Source of the DNA: Shewanella baltica
GTDB taxonomy: Bacteria; Pseudomonadota; Gammaproteobacteria; Enterobacterales; Shewanellaceae
Direction: 5' to 3'
DNA: 64,000 nucleotides
NCBI RefSeq assembly: GCF_900456975.1
Contig: NZ_UGYM01000002.1
Coordinates: 1,612,001 to 1,676,000 of the forward strand
Shown here in pieces: positions 1 to 9,197 of this stretch (positions are counted from its first letter, which is position 1; every line of letters starts with the position of its first letter). A model generated the notes under the pieces. That model saw only the letters and a list, made by a program, of their open reading frames with translations. It was not told where the DNA came from and ran no database searches. The position numbers and the translations under genes were made by a program.

Positions 1-2
1 TG

Positions 3-746
3 CTGAAAGAAGGGCCAGCGGAAGATTTCGCCAACCGTGAACGTATCGCTGGCTTATTACGTTTTGCCTCGACCCATACGGGCAGTGCTGCGCCGACTGT
101 GTCACTCGATGACTACATCAGCCGCATGAAAGAAGGCCAAACTAAGATTTATTACATCGTTGCCGACAGCCATGAAGCCGCCGCTAACAGCCCACATTTA
201 GAGTTGCTACGTAAGAAAGGCATCGAAGTATTACTGATGTCAGAGCGTATCGACGAGTGGCTAATCAACCACTTAACTGAGTACAAAGAGAAACAACTGC
301 ACTCAGTGACCCGTGGTGACTTAGAGCTTGGCGAGCTGGAAGATGCCTCTGAAAAAGAAGCGCAAGAAAAGCTTGAGCAAGAATCGGTAGCTTTAGTTGA
401 ACGCATTAAAGCGGCATTAGGCTCGACTGTTGCGGATGTGAAAGTCACGTCACGCTTAACCGACACCCCAGCCTGTGTCGTGGCGGGTGAAGGCGAAATG
501 TCGACTCAGATGATCAAGCTGATGCAAGCTGCCGGTCAACCTGTGCCAGAAGTGAAGCCGACATTTGAGATCAATCCAGCGCACCCATTAGTGTCGCGCT
601 TAAATGATCTTCAAGATGAAGCCGCCTTCGCGGATTGGTCGAATCTGCTGCTGCAACAGGCGCAATTGTCTGAAAAAGGTAGCCTTGCGGACCCATCGGC
701 CTTTATCAAGCTGATGAACCAAATGTTACTGGCTAACATGAACTAA
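3..746 (+). CDS. htpG: Molecular chaperone HtpG (Hsp90), C-terminal part
   Basis: This reading frame is open from the left window edge, so about 248 codons of the C-terminal part of a roughly 640-residue protein are present. Bacterial Hsp90 is a cytosolic ATP-dependent dimeric chaperone. The visible part covers the end of the middle domain (LLRFASTH, then YYIVADS and the [12 protein letters not shown] segment) and the whole C-terminal dimerisation domain (from about [15 protein letters not shown] to the end). The N-terminal ATPase domain lies outside the window. A strong hairpin terminator follows the stop codon. Identification rests on the conserved HtpG sequence and on the neighbouring adk and hemH, a common gammaproteobacterial order. 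Confidence 0.97.
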   Translation: MKEGPAEDFANRERIAGLLRFASTHTGSAAPTVSLDDYISRMKEGQTKIYYIVADSHEAAANSPHLELLRKKGIEVLLMSERIDEWLINHLTEYKEKQLHSVTRGDLELGELEDASEKEAQEKLEQESVALVERIKAALGSTVADVKVTSRLTDTPACVVAGEGEMSTQMIKLMQAAGQPVPEVKPTFEINPAHPLVSRLNDLQDEAAFADWSNLLLQQAQLSEKGSLADPSAFIKLMNQMLLANMN

Positions 747-751
747 ATGAC

Positions 752-787
752 TATCGGGGCCTTTCTTTGAACGGCCCCGATATTGTT
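752..787 (+). terminator. Rho-independent terminator after htpG
   Basis: A 10-bp perfect stem (TATCGGGGCC / GGCCCCGATA) begins six bases after the htpG stop and is followed by a T-rich tail. Confidence 0.85.
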
Positions 788-907
788 TCTAGTGCAGGAA
801 GAGTGGTTTGCGCCTAGCCTGTCACTCAATTCAAATACAAGCGGTTAAGACAACGATTTTAAAATAGCGCGTTAACACTCAGTACTAGCGCTTCGTTTTA
901 AAAGAAT

Positions 908-931
908 AAGGCCTCCCATGATTGAGGCCTT
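908..931. other. Hairpin in the leader of the cnoX-like gene
   Basis: The perfect 8-bp inverted repeat AAGGCCTC / GAGGCCTT with a 7-nt loop lies about 20 bp upstream of the start at 950. There is no T tract on the plus strand, but the minus strand reads into T-rich sequence. It could be a leader structure or a terminator for antisense transcription. Confidence 0.4.
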
Positions 932-949
932 AAACGTTAAGGGAATACT

Positions 950-1813
950 ATGGACAATATCCTCAGCCTGACTAAAGACAATATTCAGCAAGTGGTTGAT
1001 GCCTCGATGCAGCAGATCGTGGTGTTAGCATTTTGGGCACAGCCGCAGGAACAAAGTGTGGCTATGCTGCACACCTTAGAGCAAATTGCCGCGCAAAATG
1101 CGGGTCGATTCGTGCTCGCTAAAGTTGACTGTGAAGCAGAATTAGAAATTGCCAATTACTTTCGCATTCAAAGTCTACCGACCACGTTAGTATTGGATAA
1201 AGGTCAGCCTGTCGATGGTTTTGCTGGCCTGCAAGATGCGGCGCAAGTCACAGCCATGCTGGATAAACATTTGCCGCCTATGTGGCAGTTACAGTTAGCA
1301 CAGGCCAAAGCATTACTCGCCCTTAGTCAAGTGAGCGCAGAGGATCTTGCCACTGCTGCCGTGTTGCTTAAAGACGCGCATGTAGGCTCAAATCAGGCGG
1401 GTGAGGTGAGTTTAGTGCTCGCCGATGTGTATCTGATGCAGGGCGAATTAGTGTTAGCGCAAGCCATGCTTGAGAAAGTCGGGCTTGCCGACCAAGATGG
1501 TTACTACCAGAGTTTAAAAGCTAAGCTCGCACTTGCCCTTGATGCGGCGGATACCCCTGAAATTCGCGATTTACAGCAAAAGTTTGAGCAAAATCCAACA
1601 GATTTAGTGTTATTACTCGAACTGAGTAAGGCATTGCATGCCGCCCACCGCGATGATGAAGCATTAGATCTGTTATTCGGTGTGCTCAGTAAAGATTTAG
1701 GTGCTGAAAATGGCACAGTAAAACAAGTATTTATGGAAGTATTAACGGCACTTGGCCAAGGTAATCCCATAGCCAATCAATACCGCCGTAAACTCTATAC
1801 CTTGCTCTATTAA
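950..1813 (+). CDS. cnoX: Thioredoxin-like chaperone, CnoX/YbbN family
   Basis: This 287-residue protein has an N-terminal thioredoxin fold (about residues 1-110; the active-site loop follows VVLAFWAQPQEQS, with the cis-Pro region near SLPTTLV) and a C-terminal tetratricopeptide region, as in E. coli YbbN/CnoX (284 residues). CnoX protects substrates from over-oxidation and hands them to GroEL and DnaK. The CXXC active site is absent here: the loop reads W-A-Q-P-Q-E-Q, with no cysteine. It is therefore a holdase-type rather than a redox-active thioredoxin. E. coli YbbN also has a degenerate motif. ATG at 950 follows AAGGGAATACT, an acceptable ribosome site. It lies between htpG and adk, in keeping with a proteostasis role. 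Confidence 0.88.
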   Translation: MDNILSLTKDNIQQVVDASMQQIVVLAFWAQPQEQSVAMLHTLEQIAAQNAGRFVLAKVDCEAELEIANYFRIQSLPTTLVLDKGQPVDGFAGLQDAAQVTAMLDKHLPPMWQLQLAQAKALLALSQVSAEDLATAAVLLKDAHVGSNQAGEVSLVLADVYLMQGELVLAQAMLEKVGLADQDGYYQSLKAKLALALDAADTPEIRDLQQKFEQNPTDLVLLLELSKALHAAHRDDEALDLLFGVLSKDLGAENGTVKQVFMEVLTALGQGNPIANQYRRKLYTLLY

Positions 1814-1920
1814 TGATAAAAATGCCTAAGGAACGGCAGTTTATTTGCGGTTTCTGAGGCTAAAGTCGAAGCTAAAAGCCTTCTCAATGGCGGCCAGATG
1901 TGCGAAGATCGCCGCCCTAA

Positions 1921-2598
<678 letters not shown>

Positions 2599-2638
2599 CC
2601 TAAAAAGCTTAATTTACGAGAACGAGTTCTCATATTAG

Positions 2639-2668
2639 AAAAAAGCCTGCCGATGCAGGCTTTTTTTA
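2639..2668 (+). terminator. Rho-independent terminator after adk
   Basis: A GCCTGC/GCAGGC stem flanked by a run of A on the left and seven T on the right gives a bidirectional-looking intrinsic terminator between adk and hemH. Confidence 0.9.
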
Positions 2669-2709
2669 TGAGCATCTGAATGTTAGCCTCCAAGTGAACT
2701 TCATTAACC

Positions 2710-3729
2710 ATGAGCCTAACGTTGAATCCTTCCCCTGCTTTTGGTGTGTTATTGGTTAACCTCGGCACGCCTGATGAACCTAGCCCTAAGGCCGTAAAAC
2801 GATTTTTAAGGCAGTTTTTAAGTGATCCGCGTGTCGTCGATTTATCACCGTGGATTTGGCAACCGCTGCTGAACGGCATTATCCTCAACACCCGTCCGGC
2901 TAAAGTCGCCAAACTCTACCAAAGCGTGTGGACGCCGGAAGGCTCACCCTTGATGGTGATAAGTGCACGCCAAGCACAAAAGCTGGCGGTGGACTTAAGC
3001 GCCACGTTTAACCAGACCATCCCGGTTGAACTGGGCATGAGTTACGGCAATCCCTCCATCGATGCGGGATTTGAACACTTGAAAGCCCAAGGGGCTGAGC
3101 GCATTGTTGTGCTGCCTTTGTATCCCCAGTATTCCTGCTCGACTGTGGCAAGTGTGTTTGATGCCGTTGCCCGTTATCTTAAAACCGTGCGTGACATACC
3201 TCAGGTTCGCTTTAATAAAGACTATTTTGACCATGATGCTTATATAGCGGCGCTGGCACACAGTGTGACGCGCCACTGGAAAACCCATGGGCAGGCCGAT
3301 AAGTTGCTCTTGTCATTTCATGGTATTCCACTGCGTTATGTGAAAGAGGGCGATCCTTACCGCGAGCAGTGTTTTGTCACGGCTAAACTGTTGGCGCAAA
3401 AACTTGAGCTGAGCGAGTCGCAGTGGCAAGTGTGCTTCCAATCGCGCTTTGGCCGCGAAGAATGGTTAACGCCCTACGCCGATAAATTACTGTCCGAGTT
3501 ACCTGCGCAAGGGATCAAAAGTGTCGATGTGATTTGCCCTGCGTTTGCGACCGATTGCCTCGAAACCTTAGAAGAAATCTCCATCGGTGCTAAGGAAACC
3601 TTTTTACATGCGGGTGGCAGCGACTATCGGGTTATCCCTTGTTTGAACGACGATGAGTTACACATTGAATTATTACGGCAATTAATCCAAGAACAAGCGG
3701 TATCTTGGGCCCATACCCAAGCCACCTGA
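2710..3729 (+). CDS. hemH: Ferrochelatase (protohaem ferro-lyase)
   Basis: Ferrochelatase inserts Fe2+ into protoporphyrin IX, the last step of haem synthesis. It is peripherally attached to the inner membrane. The 339-residue protein shows the N-terminal LLVNLGTPDEPSPKAVKRFLRQFLSDPRVV segment, the catalytic histidine in LLLSFHGIPLRY (about residue 204) and the conserved DCLETLEEI region (about residue 280) with the acidic residues lining the metal path. The dedicated haem supply fits a cytochrome-rich Shewanella; a di-haem peroxidase is encoded further right in the window. The start at 2710 has only a weak ribosome site. Confidence 0.97.
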   Translation: MSLTLNPSPAFGVLLVNLGTPDEPSPKAVKRFLRQFLSDPRVVDLSPWIWQPLLNGIILNTRPAKVAKLYQSVWTPEGSPLMVISARQAQKLAVDLSATFNQTIPVELGMSYGNPSIDAGFEHLKAQGAERIVVLPLYPQYSCSTVASVFDAVARYLKTVRDIPQVRFNKDYFDHDAYIAALAHSVTRHWKTHGQADKLLLSFHGIPLRYVKEGDPYREQCFVTAKLLAQKLELSESQWQVCFQSRFGREEWLTPYADKLLSELPAQGIKSVDVICPAFATDCLETLEEISIGAKETFLHAGGSDYRVIPCLNDDELHIELLRQLIQEQAVSWAHTQAT

Positions 3730-4209
3730 AGAGTCGAGTTTCAGAGCGCCTAGGGTGATTCAATTCAAGGCGCATCAATGACAGAATGTCGGCCACCTTT
3801 TGAATTGATGCAACACGGAAGTGGAGTGCCCTAGGCGTTCCGTCCCGGCGGCTGATGTTATTCACGGGGGTAACGCACTTTATACTGTGTTGACTATTTT
3901 TAACTTAGCCCACTAGGTCTGCAAATAACCGCAATCGCCATGGATGGCGTGAATGACATTTATGCAGGAGCAATAAATGGCCTTGCCTAAACCATTCCGT
4001 TAACTTCAGCCGCTGAATCCTACATCTTCAGGTTGTTTGGGTATTGGAGCACTGGCTTCGAACTGATTTTGTGATAGAATCTGCGCCCTTCCGGCTAAGG
4101 GGTGGTTTTTTTGTCTCGCTAGCCTAGACTCAATATTTTTAGGATGCTGCTTGGCTTGACCGCCTCGGCAGACGCCAATTAGCATGGATGCCAGGAAAAG
4201 AGAGCCACT
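3730..4209. other. Intergenic region with a nested inverted repeat
   Basis: There is no supported gene here. The left part (3747-3837) holds two nested inverted pairs: CGCCTAGGG (3747) with CCCTAGGCG (3829), and TCAATTCAA (3760) with TTGAATTGA (3800). This is the layout of a long hairpin with an internal arm. The right part is the leader of the kinase gene at 4210. Confidence 0.5.
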
Positions 4210-5514
4210 ATGAAGTTTCCCGGTCAGCGTAAATCTAAACATTATTTTCCGGTTAAAACCCGAGATCCGCTGCTTGAACAGCTGACTCAACAGCCTCAGC
4301 CGTTTGCGACCTATATCAGCGGTATTGATCAAACTTTAGTGGATATCGAAGCGAAAGTGGAGGACGAATTGCTGAGCCGTTATGGCTTACCCAAAGGCAA
4401 TTCGACCCTGATCAATGATGAACAGGCTCACAGACTCTACACTGAGTTAAAAATTCATGGTTTGATTAGCGATGAATTTGCTGGTGGCACTATTGGCAAC
4501 ACAGTGCACAATTATTCTATTCTGGCCGATGACCGTTCAGTGCTGTTTGGGGTAATGAGCCAGAATATCGAAGTGGGCAGTTACGCCTACCGCTATTTAT
4601 GCAATACCTCTTCTAAAGTCGACCTTAACTTTCTACAACCTGTAGATGGTCCTATCGGTCGCTGTTTTACCCTGATTTCTGAGTGCGGCGAGCGAACATT
4701 TGCAATTAGCAAAGGCGCGATGGATAAACTCACACCTGAATTTATCGATAAAGACGTAGTGCAGGGCAGTTCAGCCTTAGTGTTGACTGCATACTTAATG
4801 CGCGCCAGCGATGGCGACCGTATTACCGATGCGGCCATGTGCGCTATCGAATATGCAAAAGCTGCCGAAGTGCCCGTGGTATTAACCTTAGGCACGCGTT
4901 TCTTGATTGAAGAAGACCCGCAATGGTGGCAAAACTTCATCAAAGAACATGTCACCATTTTGGCGATGAATGAAGATGAAGGTGAAGCCCTAACCGGTTC
5001 ACGGGATCCTCTGCTCGCCAGTGAAAAAGCTTTGGAATGGTGTGACATGGTATTAACCACAGCGGGTCCAATCGGGCTTTATACTGCGGGTTATACTGAA
5101 GATTCTGAAAAGCGCGAAACCGTTCATACCCTGTTGCCGGGCGCGATTCCTGAATTTAACCGTTATGAGTTCTCCCGTCCAAAGCTTAAGAATGACTGTG
5201 AAACACCAATCAAAGTGTTTGCCCACATTTCACCTTATATGGGCGGTCCAGAAAAAATTGGGAATACTAATGGGGCAGGTGATGGTGCATTATCGGCGTT
5301 ATTGCACGATCTGGCGGCTAATACTTTCCACAAGACTAACGTGCCAGGTTCGAGCAAACATAAGCGCGATGGCCTGTGTTATTCCTCGTTTTCTCAAGTA
5401 TGTAAGTACGCTAACCGCGTCGCCTATGAAGTATTAGCCCAGCATAGTCCGCGTTTATCCCGTGGTTTACCTGAGCGCGAAGACAGCTTAGAAGAATCCT
5501 ACTGGGAAAGATAA
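4210..5514 (+). CDS. gsk: Inosine/guanosine kinase (PfkB family)
   Basis: This 434-residue sugar-kinase-fold protein matches the E. coli Gsk type, which phosphorylates guanosine and inosine with ATP in purine salvage. The N-terminal segment MKFPGQRKSKHYFPV is typical of Gsk. Substrate-binding elements appear near FAGGTIGNTVHNYS (residues 97-110). The C-terminal PfkB anion-hole signature reads NTNGAGDGALSALLHD (about residue 355), with the catalytic Asp in GAGD. GAAAAGAGAGCC precedes the ATG. It is monocistronic, with a hairpin terminator at 5555. Confidence 0.95.
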   Translation: MKFPGQRKSKHYFPVKTRDPLLEQLTQQPQPFATYISGIDQTLVDIEAKVEDELLSRYGLPKGNSTLINDEQAHRLYTELKIHGLISDEFAGGTIGNTVHNYSILADDRSVLFGVMSQNIEVGSYAYRYLCNTSSKVDLNFLQPVDGPIGRCFTLISECGERTFAISKGAMDKLTPEFIDKDVVQGSSALVLTAYLMRASDGDRITDAAMCAIEYAKAAEVPVVLTLGTRFLIEEDPQWWQNFIKEHVTILAMNEDEGEALTGSRDPLLASEKALEWCDMVLTTAGPIGLYTAGYTEDSEKRETVHTLLPGAIPEFNRYEFSRPKLKNDCETPIKVFAHISPYMGGPEKIGNTNGAGDGALSALLHDLAANTFHKTNVPGSSKHKRDGLCYSSFSQVCKYANRVAYEVLAQHSPRLSRGLPEREDSLEESYWER

Positions 5515-5554
5515 GCCAGTACCTGTATTGGTATTAAGCTGACTGATTTACGCT

Positions 5555-5592
5555 AGGGCAATAACGGCAAACCGTTGTTGCCCTTATTTTTA
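5555..5592 (+). terminator. Rho-independent terminator after gsk
   Basis: A 12-bp stem with one G-U pair (GGGCAATAACGG / CCGTTGTTGCCC) and a CAAA loop is followed by TTATTTTT. Confidence 0.88.
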
Positions 5593-5715
5593 TGGCGTTT
5601 ATCAACAATCAATCGGCCAAGCGCTAATTTTAACTACAGGCAGTTGCGAATAAATGTTAACGTTAGTCGGGTTCAGATAGTCCAAATACAGCGATTATTT
5701 AAGGTGGAATTTTCG

Positions 5716-6546
5716 GTGAAAGCGCAAATCTTAAGAGAAATGAAGGTACTCACGGCCATAGAGCCAGAGTTCGAAGTGCAACGTCGGGTCGCGTTTATTA
5801 AAACCAAACTAAAAGAAGCGCGCAGCAAGGCATTGGTATTAGGGATCAGCGGTGGGGTGGATTCTTCTACCGCTGGGCGTTTGTGTCAGTTGGCGGTGGA
5901 CAGTTTAAACCACGAAAATAGCCAAGGCGGTTACCAGTTTATCGCCGTGCGTTTACCCTATCAGATCCAAAAAGATGAGCATGAGGCGCAATTAGCCTGT
6001 CAGTTTATTCAGCCCTCTAAATTGGTCACAGTGAATGTTCATCAAGGTGTCGATGGCGTGCACAGCGCTACCGTCGCCGCATTAGCCGAAGCCGGATTGC
6101 CTTTGCCCGATGTGGCGAAAGTGGATTTTGTGAAGGGTAACGTTAAAGCTCGTATGCGGATGATCGCCCAGTATGAACTCGCTGGACTCGTGGGCGGGCT
6201 TGTGGTTGGGACAGATCACAGCGCCGAAAACATCACAGGTTTTTACACTAAGTGGGGCGATGGTGCCTGCGATTTAGCGCCTTTATTTGGTCTTAACAAG
6301 CGCCAGGTTCGCCAACTCGCCGCGTATCTTGGTGCGCCAGAGTCTTTAGTGCATAAAGCGCCGACCGCGGATCTAGAAGATAATAAACCGTTACTCGAAG
6401 ATGAAGTCGCACTTGGGCTAACCTATGCCCAAATCGATGATTTCCTTGAGGGTAAAGATGTCGACAAGGCGGTTGAAGACAAGTTGATTGGTATTTATAA
6501 GGCGACGCAGCATAAGCGTAAGCCTATCCCAACGATCTACGACTAA
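5716..6546 (+). CDS. nadE: NH3-dependent NAD+ synthetase
   Basis: NadE adenylates nicotinate adenine dinucleotide and amidates it with ammonia to give NAD+. The pyrophosphatase signature SGGVDSS sits near residue 46, and [12 protein letters not shown] and [11 protein letters not shown] are the conserved NaAD/ATP-binding stretches. An upstream extension of the frame to 5575 is possible, but the GTG at 5716 is preceded by AAGGTGG at ideal distance and gives 276 residues, matching the usual bacterial length (275). The first residues then read [13 protein letters not shown] terminator follows at 6566. Confidence 0.96.
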   Translation: MKAQILREMKVLTAIEPEFEVQRRVAFIKTKLKEARSKALVLGISGGVDSSTAGRLCQLAVDSLNHENSQGGYQFIAVRLPYQIQKDEHEAQLACQFIQPSKLVTVNVHQGVDGVHSATVAALAEAGLPLPDVAKVDFVKGNVKARMRMIAQYELAGLVGGLVVGTDHSAENITGFYTKWGDGACDLAPLFGLNKRQVRQLAAYLGAPESLVHKAPTADLEDNKPLLEDEVALGLTYAQIDDFLEGKDVDKAVEDKLIGIYKATQHKRKPIPTIYD

Positions 6547-6565
6547 CGCTAAATCGTACACGAAT

Positions 6566-6604
6566 AAGCACTCGTTTGAACTCAGTTCACGAGTGCTTTT
6601 TTGT
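6566..6604 (+). terminator. Rho-independent terminator after nadE
   Basis: The perfect stem AAGCACTCGT / ACGAGTGCTT is followed by a run of T. Confidence 0.9.
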
Positions 6605-6748
6605 GTCTTTTCTTACCTAGTGACTGAGCTTGCGGCAGCCTTTACAGCTGTTGGCGTCGCTGTAGCTAGGAAACTGGTAGCGATTGTTCATTGAAGCTGA
6701 CTATCTTGCTGAAGCATCTCATAGAGGGATGTTGCAGAGGAATGTTGC

Positions 6749-7291
6749 TTAGACCTGTGACAGTGGCATCTGGTCGCAACATTTAGCAGCGGCATCTTGT
6801 TGTAGGGATAATGGAACGGCTAAGTGTTGGCGTGTCAGGGCGATCAGTTGGTTTGGGTACTGGCGATAATCCAAATAGGGCGTGAGTAAACAATGCTGCC
6901 CCTGCGAAGATGGAAGCGTCATCGCGGTTATGGATTTGTTTTGGGCAGTTAAATGCTGTGCACGAGTATCGCTTGCAGACATGGTGAGTCCTAAACACTT
7001 TGCAGCCACTTGCCCCGCGATGAGATGGATCTTCGTGTTTGCCATCAACTCAGTGCCGCCTATGCAGATCAGTTCATCTTGCTTGAGTAACACTTGGTCA
7101 CGATAGCTGCGCCAATCCTCTCCGACCGCGCTGATTTTTGCCATAATAGTGAAGATCTTACGCCAATGATTGCCATTTAACGCTATGAGAGCCCCGACAG
7201 CGTCTGGCTGAGTGTAATGCCAGTTGTCAGGTATTAGTGGCGCTGTAGGAAGATAGTAGGCGAATGTAGCGTGTGGATTACCGATAATCAT
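6749..7291 (-). CDS. Conserved hypothetical protein, 180 residues
   Basis: I do not recognise a domain with certainty. The soluble 180-residue product begins MIIGNPHATFAYYLPTAPLIPDNWHY and contains WRKIFTIMAK near the middle and a C-terminal segment rich in Gln and Leu. No signal peptide or membrane segment is seen. Sequence character and codon use match the backbone genes, and the gene is alone on the minus strand between two plus-strand genes. It resembles proteins annotated only as a Shewanella/Vibrio-restricted DUF; that assignment is from memory and uncertain. Confidence 0.75.
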   Translation of the reverse strand: MIIGNPHATFAYYLPTAPLIPDNWHYTQPDAVGALIALNGNHWRKIFTIMAKISAVGEDWRSYRDQVLLKQDELICIGGTELMANTKIHLIAGQVAAKCLGLTMSASDTRAQHLTAQNKSITAMTLPSSQGQHCLLTPYLDYRQYPNQLIALTRQHLAVPLSLQQDAAAKCCDQMPLSQV

Positions 7292-7623
7292 CGAGGGCGT
7301 ATAAGTTTCGTTGGAATAAGACTGCTTTGGATCCTAACCCGATTAAGGTCTATGCGGCTAATAAAATTGCGCGGCGGATATCTTGCGAGTGACTGAATTT
7401 GCTAGCGATGTCATTGGGTTGAAATTGAATAAGAGTGACTGAGTTTAAGTGACACTGTTTAGGTGATTAAGTTTAAGTGACTCTATTCAGGTGATTAAGC
7501 TGAGGTGACAACATTGTGGGCTTATGGCAGTGGATATTATTGTGGTAAAAAGTTTGAAGGATGTTTTTTTCTAACCGTATAATTGGCTTGCTCATTTTAT
7601 CTTATTGTTTTCTAGGAACAGCC
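7292..7623. repeat. Intergenic region with 28-bp tandem repeat
   Basis: Two adjacent 28-bp units (7443-7470 and 7471-7498), each beginning GTTTAAGTGAC and ending GGTGATTAA, differ at only a few positions. They are flanked by related GTGAC-containing fragments. No gene is supported. The right end holds the leader of the hydrolase gene. Confidence 0.7.
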
Positions 7624-9099
7624 ATGAAGGCCATCATCATAGGTTCGACAAAACACCTATTCTTAGCCGCATTGTATGCGAGCATTGGCATAGCGCTGGC
7701 GTTACTCGCGACCGGGATTTACTTTCTCAATGCGCGTCCCGAATTGTCACTTTGGCATACGGTCGAGCTAGAAAATGAGTTCCATTACAATACTAAACTC
7801 GCTAATTTTAATGAGTACTTAGCGCTAGAAGAGCGCTTATTCGCCGAAGTTGAGCGCAAAGTCGTCCAAAAAATTCCTGCCAATGAATTTTCTCCCGTGA
7901 ACCGCTATGTCAAAAATAGTTTATCCGATCCTGCCCATTGGCCCCAAAATTGGAATCGCAGTTATGAATGGCCCAAAGCCGATGCCGAGTTTGGGATATT
8001 GCTGCTCCACGGCATGTCAGACTCGCCCTATGCCTTATCCAATGTGGCAGCGCATTTTAAAGGTAAAGCCCATGTTCTGGGTTTAAGACTTCCAGGACAT
8101 GGCACGATTCCGAGTGGCTTAACAGAGGTTTATTGGCAAGATCTCGTCGCCGCGGTAAATTTAGCGACGGCGCATATGCGGCAAACACTGGAGGGTAAAC
8201 CGCTATTTGTTGTGGGTTTTTCGACCGGTGCCGCCATAGCACTAAACCATGAGTTAGAGCGTATTAGTCAAGATAAAACCCCAGATTATGCTGGGATGAT
8301 TTTTATCTCTCCCGCCATAGGGCTAGCGCCATTAGCGGCGGCCGCGCGCTGGCAGAGTTGGATAGGCCGATTGCTAGAACTGGATAAACTGCAGTGGAAC
8401 AGCATTCAAGTGGAGTACGATCCGTTTAAATATACTTCTTTTGCGGTCAATGCGGGCGATGTGGTGTATCAATTAGCGCTACGTAACCAAGGTTTATTGG
8501 CTGGGTTAACTTTGCCGCAAAGGGCACAAATCCCATCGATGCTCACTTTTCAGTCGGTCGTGGATGCAACCGTTTCAACTTCGGCGGTGGTGAATAATCT
8601 GTATCAAACGTTACCAGAAAAAGGCCATGAGCTCGTGCTGTTCGATATGAACCGACTCGATGTGAATACCAAAATGGTGTCCAATGATCCGTTAGCAGGC
8701 TTGCTGTCGAGCATCAATAGCCCTGCGCAGCATTATCGTGGCACTGTGGTGGAAAATATCAGTCATGAAACCACGCAAGTTCAAGCGCGCAGCTTTGGTT
8801 TAGATGCGCTAGGTAAAGTGGTCACAGAAGGTAAGGAAGTGCGCGCATTAGATTTGTATTGGCCCGCTGGCGTGTATTCCTTGTCCCATGTTGCGCTCCC
8901 CTTTGGTGTGGATGATGGCCTCTATGGCGCAGTTATTCAGCCTGATTTACATCGGATCCAAATTGGAGCCTCAGCTTCGCGGGGGGAGCGCGGTTTATAT
9001 AGCGTGTCGGCATCGGAAATGTTGCGCCAGAAATGGAATCCCTTCTTCCCGTATCTACTCGAGCGCATGGATGAGTATCGACTCGCGCATATGCACTAG
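7624..9099 (+). CDS. Membrane-anchored alpha/beta hydrolase
   Basis: A hydrophobic N-terminal segment (about residues 9-32, LFLAALYASIGIALALLATGIYFL) anchors the protein in the inner membrane and the rest probably faces the periplasm. The alpha/beta-hydrolase fold is shown by the oxyanion strand LLLHGMSDSPY (about residue 123) and the nucleophile elbow GFSTGA (G-x-S-x-G, about residue 199). A late acidic/His pair is expected, and SHVALPF near the C-terminus is a candidate. The upstream ATG at 7561 has its purine run abutting the codon, whereas ATG 7624 follows AGGAACAGCC at good spacing, giving 491 residues. The substrate is unknown; an esterase or lipase role is the family expectation. Confidence 0.85.
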   Translation: MKAIIIGSTKHLFLAALYASIGIALALLATGIYFLNARPELSLWHTVELENEFHYNTKLANFNEYLALEERLFAEVERKVVQKIPANEFSPVNRYVKNSLSDPAHWPQNWNRSYEWPKADAEFGILLLHGMSDSPYALSNVAAHFKGKAHVLGLRLPGHGTIPSGLTEVYWQDLVAAVNLATAHMRQTLEGKPLFVVGFSTGAAIALNHELERISQDKTPDYAGMIFISPAIGLAPLAAAARWQSWIGRLLELDKLQWNSIQVEYDPFKYTSFAVNAGDVVYQLALRNQGLLAGLTLPQRAQIPSMLTFQSVVDATVSTSAVVNNLYQTLPEKGHELVLFDMNRLDVNTKMVSNDPLAGLLSSINSPAQHYRGTVVENISHETTQVQARSFGLDALGKVVTEGKEVRALDLYWPAGVYSLSHVALPFGVDDGLYGAVIQPDLHRIQIGASASRGERGLYSVSASEMLRQKWNPFFPYLLERMDEYRLAHMH

Positions 9100-9197
9100 G
9101 ATTTTGTGCTTGATTAACCGCTCAGCTAATCTGGCCTAAACCTTCTTTACCTTTGAACGACTGCCTCTTCAACAGCTTTCTCCTAAACAAGCGCCAG

